64,000 nt of DNA, taken from Vibrio sinensis. GTDB taxonomy: Bacteria; Pseudomonadota; Gammaproteobacteria; Enterobacterales; Vibrionaceae. The DNA lies in contig NZ_QVMU01000007.1 in the NCBI RefSeq assembly GCF_003605645.1, positions 134,861-198,860 on the forward strand, read 5' to 3'. Position numbers and translations under genes: made by a program. This document shows positions 48,990 to 59,941 of this stretch, in pieces. Numbering within the stretch: the first letter of the stretch is position 1; every line of letters begins with the position of its first letter. The notes beneath the pieces were generated by a model that was not told where the DNA came from, did no database searches, and saw nothing but the letters and a program-made list of their open reading frames with translations.

Positions 48990-49829
48990 ATGCGTAAATC
49001 AATTCTAGCTCTTGGTGTTATGGCAGCAGCATCAGCTCCTGTTATGGCAGCTGATTACTCCGATGGCGTAAACAAGAATGACTACCAGTTCCTTCAGTTT
49101 AACCTAATGCATACCATCAATGAGAAACCAGGAAATACTGATCATACTTACCTAGAGATGGAATTTGGTGGTCGCTCTGGAATTTTCGACCTTTACGGTT
49201 ATGTTGATGTATTCAACTTAACTGACGATGACAATAGTGATAAGTCAGGCTCTGACCGATTATTTGCTAAATTTGCGCCTCGTATGTCTCTAGACGCAGC
49301 AACTGGCTACGATTTATCTTTCGGCCCAGTTCAAGAGTTGTATATTGCTAACTACACTGTTATCGATGGTGGTGCTAAGTACCGCTACGAAACAACAGAA
49401 GTTGTTGATGGCAAAAATGTTGTAGCTGAAAAAGATCCTGGTTTCCAATCAATGATTGGTCTAGGTTCTGACGTAATGGTTCCGTGGTTCGGCAAAATGC
49501 AGTTCAACCTGTATGCAAACTACGATGTGAAGCAAAAAGATTGGAACGGTTACCAACTTTCAACTAACTGGTTCAAACCATTCTACTTCTTTGAAAATGG
49601 CTCATTCATCACTTACCAAGGTTACATCGATTACCAATTTGGTATGAAAGAAGAGTACAGCTCATCAAGCAACGGTGGTGCAATGTTCAACGGTATCTAC
49701 TGGCACAATGACCAATTTGCTGTGGGTTACGGTTTGAAACTATATCATGACGTATACGGCATCAAAGATAGCGATGCATTCGAATCTTCAGGCGTAGGTC
49801 ACTACTTCGCTGTAACGTACAAGTTCTAA
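48990..49829 (+). CDS. ompK: OmpK, Tsx-family nucleoside channel of the outer membrane
   Basis: Outer-membrane beta-barrel, 279 residues, with a signal peptide (MRKSILALGVMAAASAPVMAA). Conserved blocks of the Vibrio OmpK/Tsx family are clear: YLEMEFGGRSGIFDLYGYVDVFNL, FGPVQELYIANY, TNWFKPFYFFENGSFI and the C-terminal Phe (VTYKF) needed for BAM recognition. The family transports nucleosides and OmpK serves as the receptor for phage KVP40 in several vibrios. CRP-like and PurR/CytR-like sites lie upstream. Confidence 0.92.
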   Translation: MRKSILALGVMAAASAPVMAADYSDGVNKNDYQFLQFNLMHTINEKPGNTDHTYLEMEFGGRSGIFDLYGYVDVFNLTDDDNSDKSGSDRLFAKFAPRMSLDAATGYDLSFGPVQELYIANYTVIDGGAKYRYETTEVVDGKNVVAEKDPGFQSMIGLGSDVMVPWFGKMQFNLYANYDVKQKDWNGYQLSTNWFKPFYFFENGSFITYQGYIDYQFGMKEEYSSSSNGGAMFNGIYWHNDQFAVGYGLKLYHDVYGIKDSDAFESSGVGHYFAVTYKF

Positions 49830-49854
49830 TAGCGCTTCTATATTAGACACAGAC

Positions 49855-49880
49855 AAAAGGCACCTTAGGTGCCTTTTTTA
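49855..49880 (+). terminator. Terminator after ompK
   Basis: AAAAGGCACC / GGTGCCTTTTTT hairpin with a very short loop, 25 bp past the stop. Confidence 0.9.
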
Positions 49881-49939
49881 TTGGCTTTCTGTAAATCTAG
49901 CATTATCCTCATGGCAAATTTCTGAAATAAATAATAGCC

Positions 49940-50824
49940 ATGAATATCGTAATACTCGGGCCGGGAGCCATTGGTTCATTGTGGGCGTATTCACTCCGTC
50001 AACAAGGACACAATGTGTCTTTGTGGAGCCACCACACTACACCTACCCTTTCTATCCAACTGGATAATCATTGTCAGCTCGATTTTAATAATCGTGATAA
50101 CAGTGCCCTTGAGTGTGCCGATTTACTCTTGGTGACCTTAAAAGCGCCCAATGTTGAAGCTGCACTCATGCCACTGCGCTCATTCGTTCATTCAGATTGC
50201 ATCATTACACTTATGCACAATGGTATGGGGACCGCAGAGCTTGTCGAACGATGTTTTCCACATAACCCACTTCTACTTGCTACCACAACTCATGGCGCTT
50301 ACCGCCCTGAAAAAAATAAAGTGCTTCACACCGGTTTCGGCACAACACAAATTGGTGGGTATAATCTCTCCGGTCAACGATGCTCATTTGTGAAAGACGT
50401 TCTTGATAATGCGCTCAGCGATGTTTTTTGGAATGACGAAATCGAAACGGCACTCTGGAATAAACTCGCGATTAATTGTGCGATCAACCCGGTTACTGCC
50501 TTATATAATGTAAACAATGGCGCACTTGTTGAAGAACAATACCAACGTACTCTTAATGGTATTTCAAGTGAAGTTTGCAAGGTGATGAACGCAGAGGGAA
50601 TCGATATTCAAACAGCACAATTAGATCAGACTATCAATCAAGTCATTCGTGCTACTGCGGCTAATTACTCTTCGATGCAGCAAGATATCGCCCACCGACG
50701 TCTGAGCGAAATTGACTTTATTACAGGTTATTTACTGAATCGAGCGGCGCATCATGGCATTGCGACCCCATGTAACCAAGAGCTTTACCAAGCAATTAAA
50801 CACATTGAACAGAGCTGGAATTAA
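49940..50824 (+). CDS. panE: 2-dehydropantoate 2-reductase
   Basis: NADPH-dependent ketopantoate reductase of pantothenate/CoA synthesis. The protein has 294 residues. The Rossmann motif ILGPGAIGSLWAY is at the N terminus, TLMHNGMGTAE in the middle, and the catalytic lysine region ALWNKLAINCAINPVTALY in the second domain. It abuts yajL directly (stop TAA followed by ATG), so the two are co-transcribed. Confidence 0.93.
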   Translation: MNIVILGPGAIGSLWAYSLRQQGHNVSLWSHHTTPTLSIQLDNHCQLDFNNRDNSALECADLLLVTLKAPNVEAALMPLRSFVHSDCIITLMHNGMGTAELVERCFPHNPLLLATTTHGAYRPEKNKVLHTGFGTTQIGGYNLSGQRCSFVKDVLDNALSDVFWNDEIETALWNKLAINCAINPVTALYNVNNGALVEEQYQRTLNGISSEVCKVMNAEGIDIQTAQLDQTINQVIRATAANYSSMQQDIAHRRLSEIDFITGYLLNRAAHHGIATPCNQELYQAIKHIEQSWN

Positions 50825-51424
50825 ATGACAAAGAAAGTACTCGTACCCATCGCACCAGGTACTGAAGAAATGGAAGCGATAACTATCATCGACATCATGA
50901 TTCGAGCTGGTTATGAGGTGCTGGTTGCTAGTGCCGACTACGATGGTCAGCTAACGATGAAAGGATCTCGCAAAATCACCTTAACGGCGGACTGTAAACT
51001 AGTCGACATTGCTGATGATGAATTTGACGCGATTCTATTACCTGGTGGTGTCGCGGGCGCTGAAAACTTTAGAGATAGTACAGTCTTGGTAGAGATAGTT
51101 CGTCAACAAATGTACGACGGTAAGCTACTCGGTGCTATTTGCGCTACACCAGCGCTAGTACTACAGCACCATGAGCTATATTCAAAATCCCTAATGACTT
51201 GCCACCCAAATTTTCAAGACCATATTCCAGCTAATTTGTGGCGAGATAAGCGTGTGACCTACGATATCAACCACAACCTTCTGACCAGCCAAGGGCCAGG
51301 TACCGCACTTGAGTTTGCTATGGAAACCATTATTCATCTATCAGGTAAAGCCCACGCTTGGTCTGTCGCTGAACCTATGGTCACAATTCCTACGCTTCAC
51401 TACCATGAAATAGGAAAAGAGTAA
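50825..51424 (+). CDS. yajL: YajL, DJ-1/ThiJ-family protein
   Basis: The protein has 199 residues. It has the DJ-1 fold with a nucleophile-elbow cysteine in GAICATPALV (about residue 106) and the glutamate in GTEEMEA near residue 15. E. coli YajL protects proteins from oxidative and glycation stress; a deglycase activity has been claimed and is debated. It overlaps csdA by 1 bp. The panE-yajL adjacency is also found in enterobacteria. Confidence 0.92.
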   Translation: MTKKVLVPIAPGTEEMEAITIIDIMIRAGYEVLVASADYDGQLTMKGSRKITLTADCKLVDIADDEFDAILLPGGVAGAENFRDSTVLVEIVRQQMYDGKLLGAICATPALVLQHHELYSKSLMTCHPNFQDHIPANLWRDKRVTYDINHNLLTSQGPGTALEFAMETIIHLSGKAHAWSVAEPMVTIPTLHYHEIGKE

Positions 51425-52635
51425 TGCTGGACGTTGATAACATCATTAAGCAATTTCCTGCTTTACAACAAACAGTGAATGAGAAACCACTGGTTTACCT
51501 CGATAGCGCCGCGACTACACAAAAACCTCAGGTGGTCATCGATACCATTAGCCGTTATTACAGTGCTCAAAATGCTAATGTTCATCGGGGAAGTCACAGT
51601 TTAACCGCACATGCGACTGGTCAATTTGAATCGGCAAGAGAAACCGTCGCGAAATTTATTGGCGCATCATCAAGTAAAGAAATTATCTGGACGCGAGGTA
51701 CCACGGAAGCATTAAATCTCATTGCTCAAACCTATGCTCGTAGTAACCTACAACCCGGCGATGAAATTCTTATTGGTGAAATGGAACATCACGCTAATAT
51801 CGTTCCTTGGCAAATCGTGGCAGAACAAACCGGCGCCCACATCGTTAAAATCCCAATGACTCAGGATTGTCAGTTTGATTTATTGGCATTTCATAGCCTG
51901 TTAAACACTAAGACAAAAATTGTGGCTTTAGCTCATGTTACTAATGTAACCGGACACCGTCAGCCTATCGAAGAGGTAATTTCATCGGCTCATGCCGCTG
52001 GGGCTATCGTCGTTGTTGATGGGGCTCAAGGGATTGTCCACGAGACCGTTAACTTGCAACAGCTTAATGCTGATTTCTACGTTTTTTCTGGGCACAAGCT
52101 CTACGCTCCAACCGGAATAGGCGTGCTATTCGGTAGACTAGCGTTGCTTGAAAGCATGCCTCCTTGGCATGGCGGTGGAAAGATGGTCGAACGTGTATCC
52201 TTTAGCGGGACAACATTCAGTCAACTACCAGGTAAGTTCGAAGCGGGAACCCCGAATGTTGCAGGCGCATTAGCGCTCGAAACGGCCATCGAATGGTATT
52301 CATCTTTCACGCGTAGTGATGTAGAAAATCACATTCAATCGTTAGTACAAAGTGCCTATCAGCGCCTTTCCCAGCTTGATGACGTTCAAGTATTAGGGTA
52401 TCAGCCTCATAGTTCCGTATTATCTTTTATTATCAATGGTGTGCACCATCAAGATGTTGCTACATTACTTGATCAGCAGGGAATTGCGGTACGAGCAGGG
52501 CATCATTGTGCACATCCGCTCATGGATGCACTACAAGTGAAAGGGACGATTCGGGCCTCTTTTGCGATATACAATACACAGCAAGATGTCGATCGTTTGG
52601 TTGAAGCAATCGAAGTCGCGCTCGATATACTTTAG
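51424..52635 (+). CDS. csdA: Cysteine desulfurase, CsdA/SufS type
   Basis: PLP enzyme that removes sulfur from cysteine. The protein has 403 residues. The PLP lysine is in VFSGHKLYAPTGIG and the reactive cysteine in the group II motif VRAGHHCAHPLM, which separates it from group I IscS. The N-terminal LDSAATTQKP matches the family. In E. coli its activator csdE is the next gene; here a terminator follows at once and no csdE-like gene is visible. Named csdA rather than sufS because there are no other suf genes nearby. Confidence 0.9.
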   Translation: MLDVDNIIKQFPALQQTVNEKPLVYLDSAATTQKPQVVIDTISRYYSAQNANVHRGSHSLTAHATGQFESARETVAKFIGASSSKEIIWTRGTTEALNLIAQTYARSNLQPGDEILIGEMEHHANIVPWQIVAEQTGAHIVKIPMTQDCQFDLLAFHSLLNTKTKIVALAHVTNVTGHRQPIEEVISSAHAAGAIVVVDGAQGIVHETVNLQQLNADFYVFSGHKLYAPTGIGVLFGRLALLESMPPWHGGGKMVERVSFSGTTFSQLPGKFEAGTPNVAGALALETAIEWYSSFTRSDVENHIQSLVQSAYQRLSQLDDVQVLGYQPHSSVLSFIINGVHHQDVATLLDQQGIAVRAGHHCAHPLMDALQVKGTIRASFAIYNTQQDVDRLVEAIEVALDIL

Positions 52636-52654
52636 AAAACCTTAACAATACGAT

Positions 52655-52688
52655 AAAAAATAGCCTCTAATAAATAGAGGCTATTTTT
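52655..52688 (+). terminator. Terminator after csdA
   Basis: AATAGCCTC / GAGGCTATT with a 9-nt loop and T run, between the convergent csdA and ndk genes. Confidence 0.85.
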
Positions 52689-52698
52689 ATGATTATCA

Positions 52699-53124
52699 CT
52701 AACGAGGGAATACTTCTGATTCTGGGAAGAAAAATTCAATTTCTCGAGCCGCTGATTCTGGGCTATCTGAACCGTGTACTGAGTTATGACGCATGCTCAA
52801 TGCATAATCCGCACGGATCGTGCCACACGCAGCTTCTGCTGGATTTGTTTTCCCCATTAATTCGCGATAGCGAGAGATAGCATCTTCACCTTCGAGTACT
52901 TGAACCATAATAGGCCCAGACATCATGAATTCTTTAAGTGCAGGGAAAAACTCTTTCCCCTCGTGCTCTGCATAGAATCCACTGGCTTGCTCACTCGTTA
53001 AATGAACCATTTTAGCAGCGATAATTCTCAATCCCGCTTTTTCTATACGGTTATAGATTTCGCCAATTAAGTTACGCTCAACTGCATCCGGCTTTACTAT
53101 CGAAAATGTTTTTTCTAGAGCCAT
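52699..53124 (-). CDS. ndk: Nucleoside diphosphate kinase
   Basis: Transfers gamma-phosphate among NTPs and dNTPs. The protein has 141 residues. The phospho-histidine motif NSVHGSDS (His about residue 117) and the substrate-binding [15 protein letters not shown] near the N terminus are intact. It lies 64 bp downstream of pepB. Confidence 0.97.
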   Translation of the reverse strand: MALEKTFSIVKPDAVERNLIGEIYNRIEKAGLRIIAAKMVHLTSEQASGFYAEHEGKEFFPALKEFMMSGPIMVQVLEGEDAISRYRELMGKTNPAEAACGTIRADYALSMRHNSVHGSDSPESAAREIEFFFPESEVFPR

Positions 53125-53188
53125 AAAGTTTTCCTTTTACTTTTCTCATTGTAGTTATAAATAGCTGCCTCTACGTGCAGCTCAATCA

Positions 53189-54484
53189 TTACTTGGCTTG
53201 TTCTGTCAAAATACCAGCAAGGGTTCTAACACCCATCCCAGTTGCTCCAGCAGACCATTTATCTGACGGTGCTCTTCGATACGTTGCTGCACAATCAAAG
53301 TGCAACCAGCCTTTCTTGTAGTCATCGACAAAGTAGGATAAAAATGCCGCCGCAGTACTTGCGCCTGGAGAGTAATCACCACTGCCAATATTTGATAAAT
53401 CAGCAAAATTTGACGGTAGCATGCTACGGTGAAAATCGGCTAATGGTAGTGGCCACAAACCCTCTTTTTCTTCGCGAGCAACGGTCAGTGCTTGATGAGA
53501 AAGTTCATCGTCAAAGCTCATCACTGCATGGTAATCATTGCCTAATGCGTATTTAGCTGCACCTGTTAAGGTTGCACAATCAATGATTAAATCTGGATTT
53601 TGCTCACTCGCATAAAGCAAGCCATCAGCTAGAACCAAGCGGCCCTCGGCATCGGTATTCATGATTTCGACGGTCTTACCATTTTTATAGGTAATAATAT
53701 CGCCCAGTTTCAAAGCTCGTCCTGAGATCATGTTCTCAGCACAACAAAGGATTAACTTAACACGTTTATTTAGGCCACGCATAATCGCCAAAGCTAAACC
53801 ACCAGTAATGGTACCAGCTCCGCCCATATCGGCTTTCATTGATGCCATAAAATCAGATGGTTTTAAGCTATAGCCACCTGAATCAAATGTAATACCTTTA
53901 CCAACAAGGCAAGCAAATACAGGTGCATCTTTATCGCCAGTCGGGTTGAAATCAAGCTGTAACATCGCCGACGTTCTTTCAGAGCCTCGACCAACAGCAT
54001 AAATCCCTTCCCATCCCTCAGAAAGTAGATCTTTATCTTTAACAATACGAACCGTTACGCTCTCTTTTGGCGCTACTGATTTGATAAATTCCGCTGCCAT
54101 TGTTGCTAGTTGACGTGGTGCAACTTCTTCAGCGGTTTTGTTAATGATATCACGCGTAAAGTCCGTCGCTTTAATACGTGCTTTGAGTTCAAATTGGGCA
54201 TCCTCAGCTAACTCAGGCCATAGTAAGGCATTCGTCTTCTTCGATGAACGGTAGCCTTGATGAAACGCCCATACACTTTCCAGATCCCAATCTGAACCAG
54301 CAAGCTCAATTGACTGAATGCCTTGTCCATCAAGCTTTCTCGCAGCGCGTTGAATTGCACCAAGATCATGGCCCTCACCTAGGTGAATGGTTGCGCCTTT
54401 ATCTGAAAATGACAAGATCGCTTTTTTACCCCACACTGGGGCTGCTGGATCCTGACTTAAAAATACATACATCTCTGTAGACAT
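53189..54484 (-). CDS. pepB: Peptidase B (leucine-aminopeptidase family M17)
   Basis: Cytoplasmic metallo-aminopeptidase. The protein has 431 residues. The M17 signature [14 protein letters not shown] and the metal-lysine motif [15 protein letters not shown] are intact, followed by [14 protein letters not shown]. Its short N-terminal domain and position between iscX and ndk fit PepB rather than PepA. Confidence 0.93.
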   Translation of the reverse strand: MSTEMYVFLSQDPAAPVWGKKAILSFSDKGATIHLGEGHDLGAIQRAARKLDGQGIQSIELAGSDWDLESVWAFHQGYRSSKKTNALLWPELAEDAQFELKARIKATDFTRDIINKTAEEVAPRQLATMAAEFIKSVAPKESVTVRIVKDKDLLSEGWEGIYAVGRGSERTSAMLQLDFNPTGDKDAPVFACLVGKGITFDSGGYSLKPSDFMASMKADMGGAGTITGGLALAIMRGLNKRVKLILCCAENMISGRALKLGDIITYKNGKTVEIMNTDAEGRLVLADGLLYASEQNPDLIIDCATLTGAAKYALGNDYHAVMSFDDELSHQALTVAREEKEGLWPLPLADFHRSMLPSNFADLSNIGSGDYSPGASTAAAFLSYFVDDYKKGWLHFDCAATYRRAPSDKWSAGATGMGVRTLAGILTEQAK

Positions 54485-54697
54485 GGTTTCTCCTTGCCTT
54501 AATAAGCGCTACCTGCGCCTTTCTATTCCCCAAAACCACCATAAGCAAACCAAACGAGCGAAGATGAAAACTTGGAATCAAGAAGGTCTCTTCTTTGTAT
54601 ATGCGCTTCATCTTGGGATCAGTACTACATCGGATTGTGCTTAGGTATAACGGAAATTTGATGTTAGCATTTTGTAGGATAAAAATGTCAGTTTGAT

Positions 54698-54729
54698 AAA
54701 AAAACGGACCTTAAAGTCCGTTTTTTTTA
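54698..54729. terminator. Terminator downstream of iscX, possibly bidirectional
   Basis: AAAAAACGGAC / GTCCGTTTTTTTT with a 6-nt loop, 40 bp past the iscX stop and upstream of pepB. It would end the isc operon transcript. Confidence 0.9.
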
Positions 54730-54769
54730 GTCAGAATTGTTAACTGTGTTTTAATTGTGAGCCTGATTA

Positions 54770-54964
54770 TCAGTCCAGCTCATCCATCCAGCATAAGATG
54801 ATTGCTTCAAGAATTTTTTCATTTGAATGATTGGGTTCATCCTCAAAATCTTCAAGCTCTAAAATCCACTGATGTAGGTCTGTAAACCTAACCAGCTTAG
54901 GATCAATATCAGGAAACTTATCACACAGTTCAATAGCGATATCGCGAGAGTCAGTCCATTTCAT
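54770..54964 (-). CDS. iscX: IscX, Fe-S assembly adaptor
   Basis: Small acidic protein, 64 residues, that binds IscS and iron in the ISC system. The full family pattern is there: [30 protein letters not shown] and the C-terminal [11 protein letters not shown]. Last gene of the isc operon, 89 bp after fdx. Confidence 0.95.
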   Translation of the reverse strand: MKWTDSRDIAIELCDKFPDIDPKLVRFTDLHQWILELEDFEDEPNHSNEKILEAIILCWMDELD

Positions 54965-55053
54965 ATTAGCTCATCCTTAAGAAGGTTCGTGTATCTCTAT
55001 TTTAAACTACTTACAACCATTTGGCCGAGCTAAGCCCAACCAAATCGGCGGCA

Positions 55054-55392
55054 TTAATGATCTTCTGAAGCGTGATTCAATGTATATTTAGGAATCTCAA
55101 CAACAAGATCTGCATCCATTACTTTCGCTTGGCAACCAAGACGAGATTCAGGCTCAAGGCCCCATGCTTTATCAAGCATATCGTCTTCTAATTCATCACT
55201 TTCTTCAAGTGAATCAAAACCCTCACGAATGATTACGTGGCAAGTCGTACAAGCACAAGATTTTTCACATGCATGTTCGATTGCGATACCATTTTTCAAT
55301 GCCACATCCAATACAGTTTCACCCGCATTCGCTTCTAACACTGCTCCCTCTGGGCACAGATCTTTGTGTGGTAATACAATAATTTTAGGCAT
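55054..55392 (-). CDS. fdx: ISC-type 2Fe-2S ferredoxin
   Basis: Electron donor for Fe-S cluster assembly. The protein has 112 residues. Cysteine ligands are in CEKSCACTTC and, further on, RLGCQAKV. The C terminus ends NHASEDH. It lies 13 bp downstream of hscA. Confidence 0.96.
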   Translation of the reverse strand: MPKIIVLPHKDLCPEGAVLEANAGETVLDVALKNGIAIEHACEKSCACTTCHVIIREGFDSLEESDELEDDMLDKAWGLEPESRLGCQAKVMDADLVVEIPKYTLNHASEDH

Positions 55393-55405
55393 ACGTTCTT
55401 ATCTC

Positions 55406-57259
55406 TTAAATATCATCAACAGATTGACCTGACAAAGCAGCTCTAATCGATTTATCCATACGGCGAGAAGCAAAGTCTTGACTCGCTTTATCTGTATCTT
55501 TAATGCCCTGTTCGATTGCGGCTGAGTCATCGCTATTTCGCAATGCTATCAGAGCCTCTATCGCACCAAGTAAGTCCTGTTTTTCTTGTTCAGACAATAG
55601 CTCATCGCCGTCCGCTTGCATTGCGACAACTAGACCTTCAATGACGCGATCCGCTTCCACTTTTTGTTCCGCAAGCGCGCGTGATTTCATGTCATCTTGC
55701 GCGAAATTCATAGAATCACGAAGCATGTTAGCAACTTCATCATCACTTAATCCATAAGATGGCTTAACTTGAATCTCAGACTGTACACCTGTGCTTTTTT
55801 CCATCGCGGTAACTGATAGCAAACCATCTGCATCAACTTGATATGTTACGCGAATATGAGCAGCACCTGCGGTCATCGGTGGGATGCCTTTTAAAGAAAA
55901 ACGAGCTAATGAGCGGCAATCACTCACCATTTCTCGTTCACCTTGAACAATGTGTACGCTCATCGCGGTTTGACCGTCTTTGAACGTAGTAAATTCTTGT
56001 GCTCTAGCAACGGGAATCGTTGTATTGCGAGGAATAATTTTATCGACAATGCCGCCCATGGTTTCAATACCAAGAGAAAGCGGAATAACATCGAGCAATA
56101 GCATTTCTGACTCAGGTTTGTTACCGGCTAAAATATCAGCTTGAATAGCAGCACCAATTGCGACAACTTCATCAGGGTTAATACTGGTTAATGGTGGTCG
56201 TTCAAAAAACTCACCAACCATCTCGCGCACCAACAACGTACGCGTTGAACCACCCACCATGACAACTTCATTAACTTCGTCTAATTCAACATTTGCATCT
56301 TTCAAAGCTCGGCGACAAGACATCAATGTTTTTTTGACTAGTGGTCGAATAAGATCGTCAAACACTTCTCGAGTTAACGTCCCCTCCCAACCCAATACGT
56401 TAATATCAACGCTATTGCTCTGAGATAAGCTTTCTTTAGCTGCTGTCGCCGCATTTAATAATATACGGTTTTGTTCTGCGCTTAATCGCTCAGTCAAAGA
56501 CATTTGTTCAAGCAAGTATTCGGCAAGTAAATGGTCAAAATCATCGCCACCTAAAGCGGAATCCCCACCTGTAGCTAATACTTCGAATACGCCTTTAGAC
56601 AAGCGCAAAATAGAGATATCAAAAGTACCGCCACCAAGATCGTAAACAGCAATGACTCCCTCTTGCTCAGAATCAAGTCCATACGCAATGGCTGCTGCTG
56701 TTGGTTCATTCAACAATCGTAAAACATGCAGACCAGCTAGCTTAGCTGCGTCTTTAGTTCCTGCACGTTGAGCATCGTCAAAATAAGCTGGTACGGTAAT
56801 GACAACCCCAGCAAGTTCTCCACCGAGCGTTTGTTCAGCGCGTTGTCCTAACGCTCGAAGAATATCTGATGATACTTCTATTGGGTTTTTATTGCCGTGA
56901 GGCGTTTGAATGACAGGTAAGCCATTATCGCTCTCAATGAATCGATAAGGTAAAGCAGGATAACGAGACTGAATATCGGTTAGAGAACGACCAATAAGAC
57001 GCTTTATCGAAATAATCGTGTTCTCAGGTTCAACTTCAGCTTTAGCTGTTGCTTCATAACCCACAATAGAATGTTCAGCAGTATAATTCACTACTGATGG
57101 TAAAATGCTGCGGCCTTGCTCATCACACAATGTCGTTGCGCTGCCACTACGAACCGAAGCGACTAAAGAGTTGGTTGTACCAAGATCTATGCCTGCGGCT
57201 AATTTATGTTCATGTGGTGCTGAGCTCTGACCTGGCTCTGCAATTTGAAGTAATGCCAT
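55406..57259 (-). CDS. hscA: HscA, Hsp70-type chaperone for Fe-S transfer
   Basis: ATP-dependent chaperone that releases clusters from IscU. The start at 57259 ([12 protein letters not shown]) gives 617 residues; a GTG one codon earlier is possible. The Hsp70 signatures are intact: [27 protein letters not shown] and [17 protein letters not shown]. The substrate-binding domain follows. It is encoded with its co-chaperone HscB directly upstream. Confidence 0.97.
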   Translation of the reverse strand: MALLQIAEPGQSSAPHEHKLAAGIDLGTTNSLVASVRSGSATTLCDEQGRSILPSVVNYTAEHSIVGYEATAKAEVEPENTIISIKRLIGRSLTDIQSRYPALPYRFIESDNGLPVIQTPHGNKNPIEVSSDILRALGQRAEQTLGGELAGVVITVPAYFDDAQRAGTKDAAKLAGLHVLRLLNEPTAAAIAYGLDSEQEGVIAVYDLGGGTFDISILRLSKGVFEVLATGGDSALGGDDFDHLLAEYLLEQMSLTERLSAEQNRILLNAATAAKESLSQSNSVDINVLGWEGTLTREVFDDLIRPLVKKTLMSCRRALKDANVELDEVNEVVMVGGSTRTLLVREMVGEFFERPPLTSINPDEVVAIGAAIQADILAGNKPESEMLLLDVIPLSLGIETMGGIVDKIIPRNTTIPVARAQEFTTFKDGQTAMSVHIVQGEREMVSDCRSLARFSLKGIPPMTAGAAHIRVTYQVDADGLLSVTAMEKSTGVQSEIQVKPSYGLSDDEVANMLRDSMNFAQDDMKSRALAEQKVEADRVIEGLVVAMQADGDELLSEQEKQDLLGAIEALIALRNSDDSAAIEQGIKDTDKASQDFASRRMDKSIRAALSGQSVDDI

Positions 57260-57279
57260 CACGTATCCTTTTTGTAGAC

Positions 57280-57795
57280 CTAGCCGAGAAGTTTCTCTTC
57301 TACCAGCTCGATTTCATTTTTTAACTTGGCAATAAATTTTAATTTTCTAACACGATCTGCTGCTTCGTCTAACAACGTCGCATCTAATTCTTGCTCTAAC
57401 TGTTCTAAGTGCTGTTTATACATTTTGCTAACGGTACGTTCAAAGTCCATTAGCGCTTCTTCAGCATTAGAACGAGTTGTAAGATTTTCCAGCTCTTCAC
57501 GTAGTTCCATCTGCTCCATCAGGAACATAGGGTCTTGCATTGTTTTTTGCTCACCTCGAATTTCCATACCTTGTTCTGCAAGCATGTATTCAGCACGTGA
57601 AAGCGGATTCTTTAAGATTTGATAAGCGTCATTAATTTCAGCCGCTTTTTGCACAGACATCAAACGGTCACGCTCAGATGCGGTTGCAAATTTATCTGGA
57701 TGAAAGCGTTTTTGAAGTTCACGAAATTGTGAAGAAAGAAGGCTACCATCCAGCTGAAACTGACTTGGTAGCCCAAATAATTCGAAATAATTCAT
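57280..57795 (-). CDS. hscB: HscB, J-domain co-chaperone
   Basis: Delivers IscU to HscA and stimulates its ATPase. The start at 57795 ([13 protein letters not shown]) gives 171 residues, the same as E. coli; 21 upstream codons in frame are not conserved. The HPD motif of the J-domain is in KRFHPDKF. The C-terminal helical domain binds IscU. Confidence 0.96.
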   Translation of the reverse strand: MNYFELFGLPSQFQLDGSLLSSQFRELQKRFHPDKFATASERDRLMSVQKAAEINDAYQILKNPLSRAEYMLAEQGMEIRGEQKTMQDPMFLMEQMELREELENLTTRSNAEEALMDFERTVSKMYKQHLEQLEQELDATLLDEAADRVRKLKFIAKLKNEIELVEEKLLG

Positions 57796-57858
57796 GGAGA
57801 ATTTGATCCTTGGTACCAACTTCCGAGAAACGAGTAGCTTACTCGGAAGTGCTATCAA

Positions 57859-58182
57859 TTAAACGTTGAAGCTTTCACCACAACCACACTCGCTTTTTGC
57901 GTTCGGGTTATTAAATTCAAAGCCTTCGTTAAGCCCTTCTTTAACGTAATCCAATTCGGTTCCGTCAAGGTACACTAAGCTTTTCTTATCAATAATGATT
58001 TTTACGCCAGCGTGATCGAAGACTTCGTCTTCTTCATTGAGTTCGTCCACAAACTCCAATACGTAAGCCATACCTGAACAACCAGTCGTTTTAACCCCTA
58101 ATCGCAAACCGAGGCCTTTGCCACGACTCTCTAGGAATGTTGATACTCGACTCGCTGCCGCTTCTGTTAATGTAATGGCCAT
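57859..58182 (-). CDS. iscA: IscA, A-type Fe-S/iron carrier
   Basis: The protein has 107 residues. The three conserved cysteines are in TTGCSGMAY and the C-terminal CGCGESF. It follows iscU after 78 bp that contain a small hairpin. Confidence 0.96.
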   Translation of the reverse strand: MAITLTEAAASRVSTFLESRGKGLGLRLGVKTTGCSGMAYVLEFVDELNEEDEVFDHAGVKIIIDKKSLVYLDGTELDYVKEGLNEGFEFNNPNAKSECGCGESFNV

Positions 58183-58213
58183 ACTGCACCTTAGTGTTTC
58201 GATATTCGAATGG

Positions 58214-58236
58214 AATGGAGGTTTTTGGCCTCCATT
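58214..58236 (-). repeat. Hairpin in the iscU-iscA gap
   Basis: A perfect 8-bp inverted repeat (AATGGAGG / CCTCCATT) with a 7-nt loop and no U-tract. It may stabilise or be a processing point in the polycistronic mRNA. Confidence 0.5.
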
Positions 58237-58260
58237 ATAATCGGATTATTGCTGAATTAC

Positions 58261-58644
58261 TTATTGTTGATGTTTTTTCTTATAGTCAGCAACCGCTGCT
58301 TTAATTGCATCTTCAGCAAGAATTGAGCAGTGAACTTTAACGGGTGGTAATTCTAGCTCTTCTGCAATTTCAGAGTTCTTAATCGCAGCCGCTTCGTCAA
58401 CACTTTTGCCTTTTACCCACTCAGTCACAAGAGAGCTTGAAGCAATCGCGCTACCACAACCATAAGTTTTGAATTTCGCGTCTTCAATAATGCCTTCTGG
58501 CGTTACTTTGATCTGAAGTTTCATTACGTCACCACAAGCTGGAGCGCCTACCATGCCGCTACCTACTGATGGATCTTCTTTGTCAAAAGAACCAACGTTA
58601 CGTGGGTTCTCATAGTGATCGATTACTTTTTCGCTATATGCCAT
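58261..58644 (-). CDS. iscU: IscU, Fe-S scaffold
   Basis: The protein has 127 residues. Cluster ligands are GAPACGDVM, TYGCGSAIAS and KVHCSIL, and the HscA recognition motif LPPVK is intact. It lies 52 bp after iscS. Confidence 0.97.
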   Translation of the reverse strand: MAYSEKVIDHYENPRNVGSFDKEDPSVGSGMVGAPACGDVMKLQIKVTPEGIIEDAKFKTYGCGSAIASSSLVTEWVKGKSVDEAAAIKNSEIAEELELPPVKVHCSILAEDAIKAAVADYKKKHQQ

Positions 58645-58696
58645 GATAATTTACCTCGAATCCTCTATCTATAGTCCTTGGAATGAATCAATAAGT

Positions 58697-59911
58697 TTAA
58701 TGGTGAGCCCATTCAACAGTATTTAAATCAATCCCTTCTTTATACATATCCCATAGAGGAGACATGTCGCGTAGCTTATTCACTGCCACTCGAATTTGTT
58801 CAATTGCGTAATCAACTTCTTCTTCAGTCGTAAACCGACCAAATGAGAAGCGTACTGAACTGTGTGCTAGTTCATCATTAAGACCAAGAGCACGTAATAC
58901 GTATGATGGCTCTAAGCTTGCTGAAGTACATGCACTGCCCGACGATACCGCTAGATCTTTTAAAGACATCAGTAGCGACTCACCTTCCACAAACGCAAAA
59001 CTTACGTTTAGGTTGTGAGGTACACGTTGCTCTAAATCGCCGTTAACAGTTACAGCTTCTAAATCTTTTACACCATTTAGTAGGCGGTTACGCAAACTTA
59101 ATGCATGATCGTAATCTTTCTGCATATCTTCTTTTGCGATACGGAAAGCTTCACCCATACCAACAATTTGGTGTGTCGGTAGAGTACCAGAGCGGAAACC
59201 ACGCTCATGACCACCACCGTGCATCTGAGCTTCTAAACGAATACGTGGTTTACGACGGACATACAGCGCACCAATGCCTTTAGGGCCATAAATTTTATGT
59301 GCTGATAGTGAAATAAGATCAACTTTTGTTTCTTGCACATCAATCGGTAGCTTACCTGCAGATTGAGCAGCATCGACATGAAAAACAATCTTACGAGAAC
59401 GACATAGTTCGCCGATTGCGTTGATGTCTTGAATAACACCGATTTCATTATTTACGTGCATGATAGAAACCAGAACGGTGTCATCACGCATTGCGTTTTC
59501 GAGCTTTGCAAGATCAACTAGACCGTTAGTTTCTGGCTCAAGATAAGTCACTTCAAATCCTTCACGCTCTAACTGACGGCATGGATCTAAAACAGCTTTG
59601 TGTTCTGTTTTGCAAGTAATAATATGCTTGCCTTTCTTAGCGTAAAATCGCGCTGCGCCTTTAATCGCTAAGTTGTCTGATTCTGTTGCACCCGATGTGA
59701 ATACAATTTCTCTTGGATCAGCGTTCAGCAGGTCTGCAATTTGCTCACGAGCGTTATCTACCGCTTCTTCAGCTTGCCAACCGTAACGGTGTGAACGCGA
59801 CGCTGGGTTACCAAACGTTCCGTCCATTGTCATGTACTGAACCATCTTTTCTGCTACTCGTGGATCTACAGGACAAGTGGCGGAATAATCAAGATAAATC
59901 GGCAGTTTCAT
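58697..59911 (-). CDS. iscS: IscS, cysteine desulfurase
   Basis: Supplies sulfur for Fe-S clusters and tRNA thiolation. The protein has 404 residues. The PLP lysine lies in [14 protein letters not shown] and the catalytic cysteine in the flexible loop [13 protein letters not shown], both typical of group I. It lies 30 bp after iscR. Confidence 0.97.
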   Translation of the reverse strand: MKLPIYLDYSATCPVDPRVAEKMVQYMTMDGTFGNPASRSHRYGWQAEEAVDNAREQIADLLNADPREIVFTSGATESDNLAIKGAARFYAKKGKHIITCKTEHKAVLDPCRQLEREGFEVTYLEPETNGLVDLAKLENAMRDDTVLVSIMHVNNEIGVIQDINAIGELCRSRKIVFHVDAAQSAGKLPIDVQETKVDLISLSAHKIYGPKGIGALYVRRKPRIRLEAQMHGGGHERGFRSGTLPTHQIVGMGEAFRIAKEDMQKDYDHALSLRNRLLNGVKDLEAVTVNGDLEQRVPHNLNVSFAFVEGESLLMSLKDLAVSSGSACTSASLEPSYVLRALGLNDELAHSSVRFSFGRFTTEEEVDYAIEQIRVAVNKLRDMSPLWDMYKEGIDLNTVEWAHH

Positions 59912-59941
59912 TCTCTACTCCAATGTGAAATCGCAATCCGC

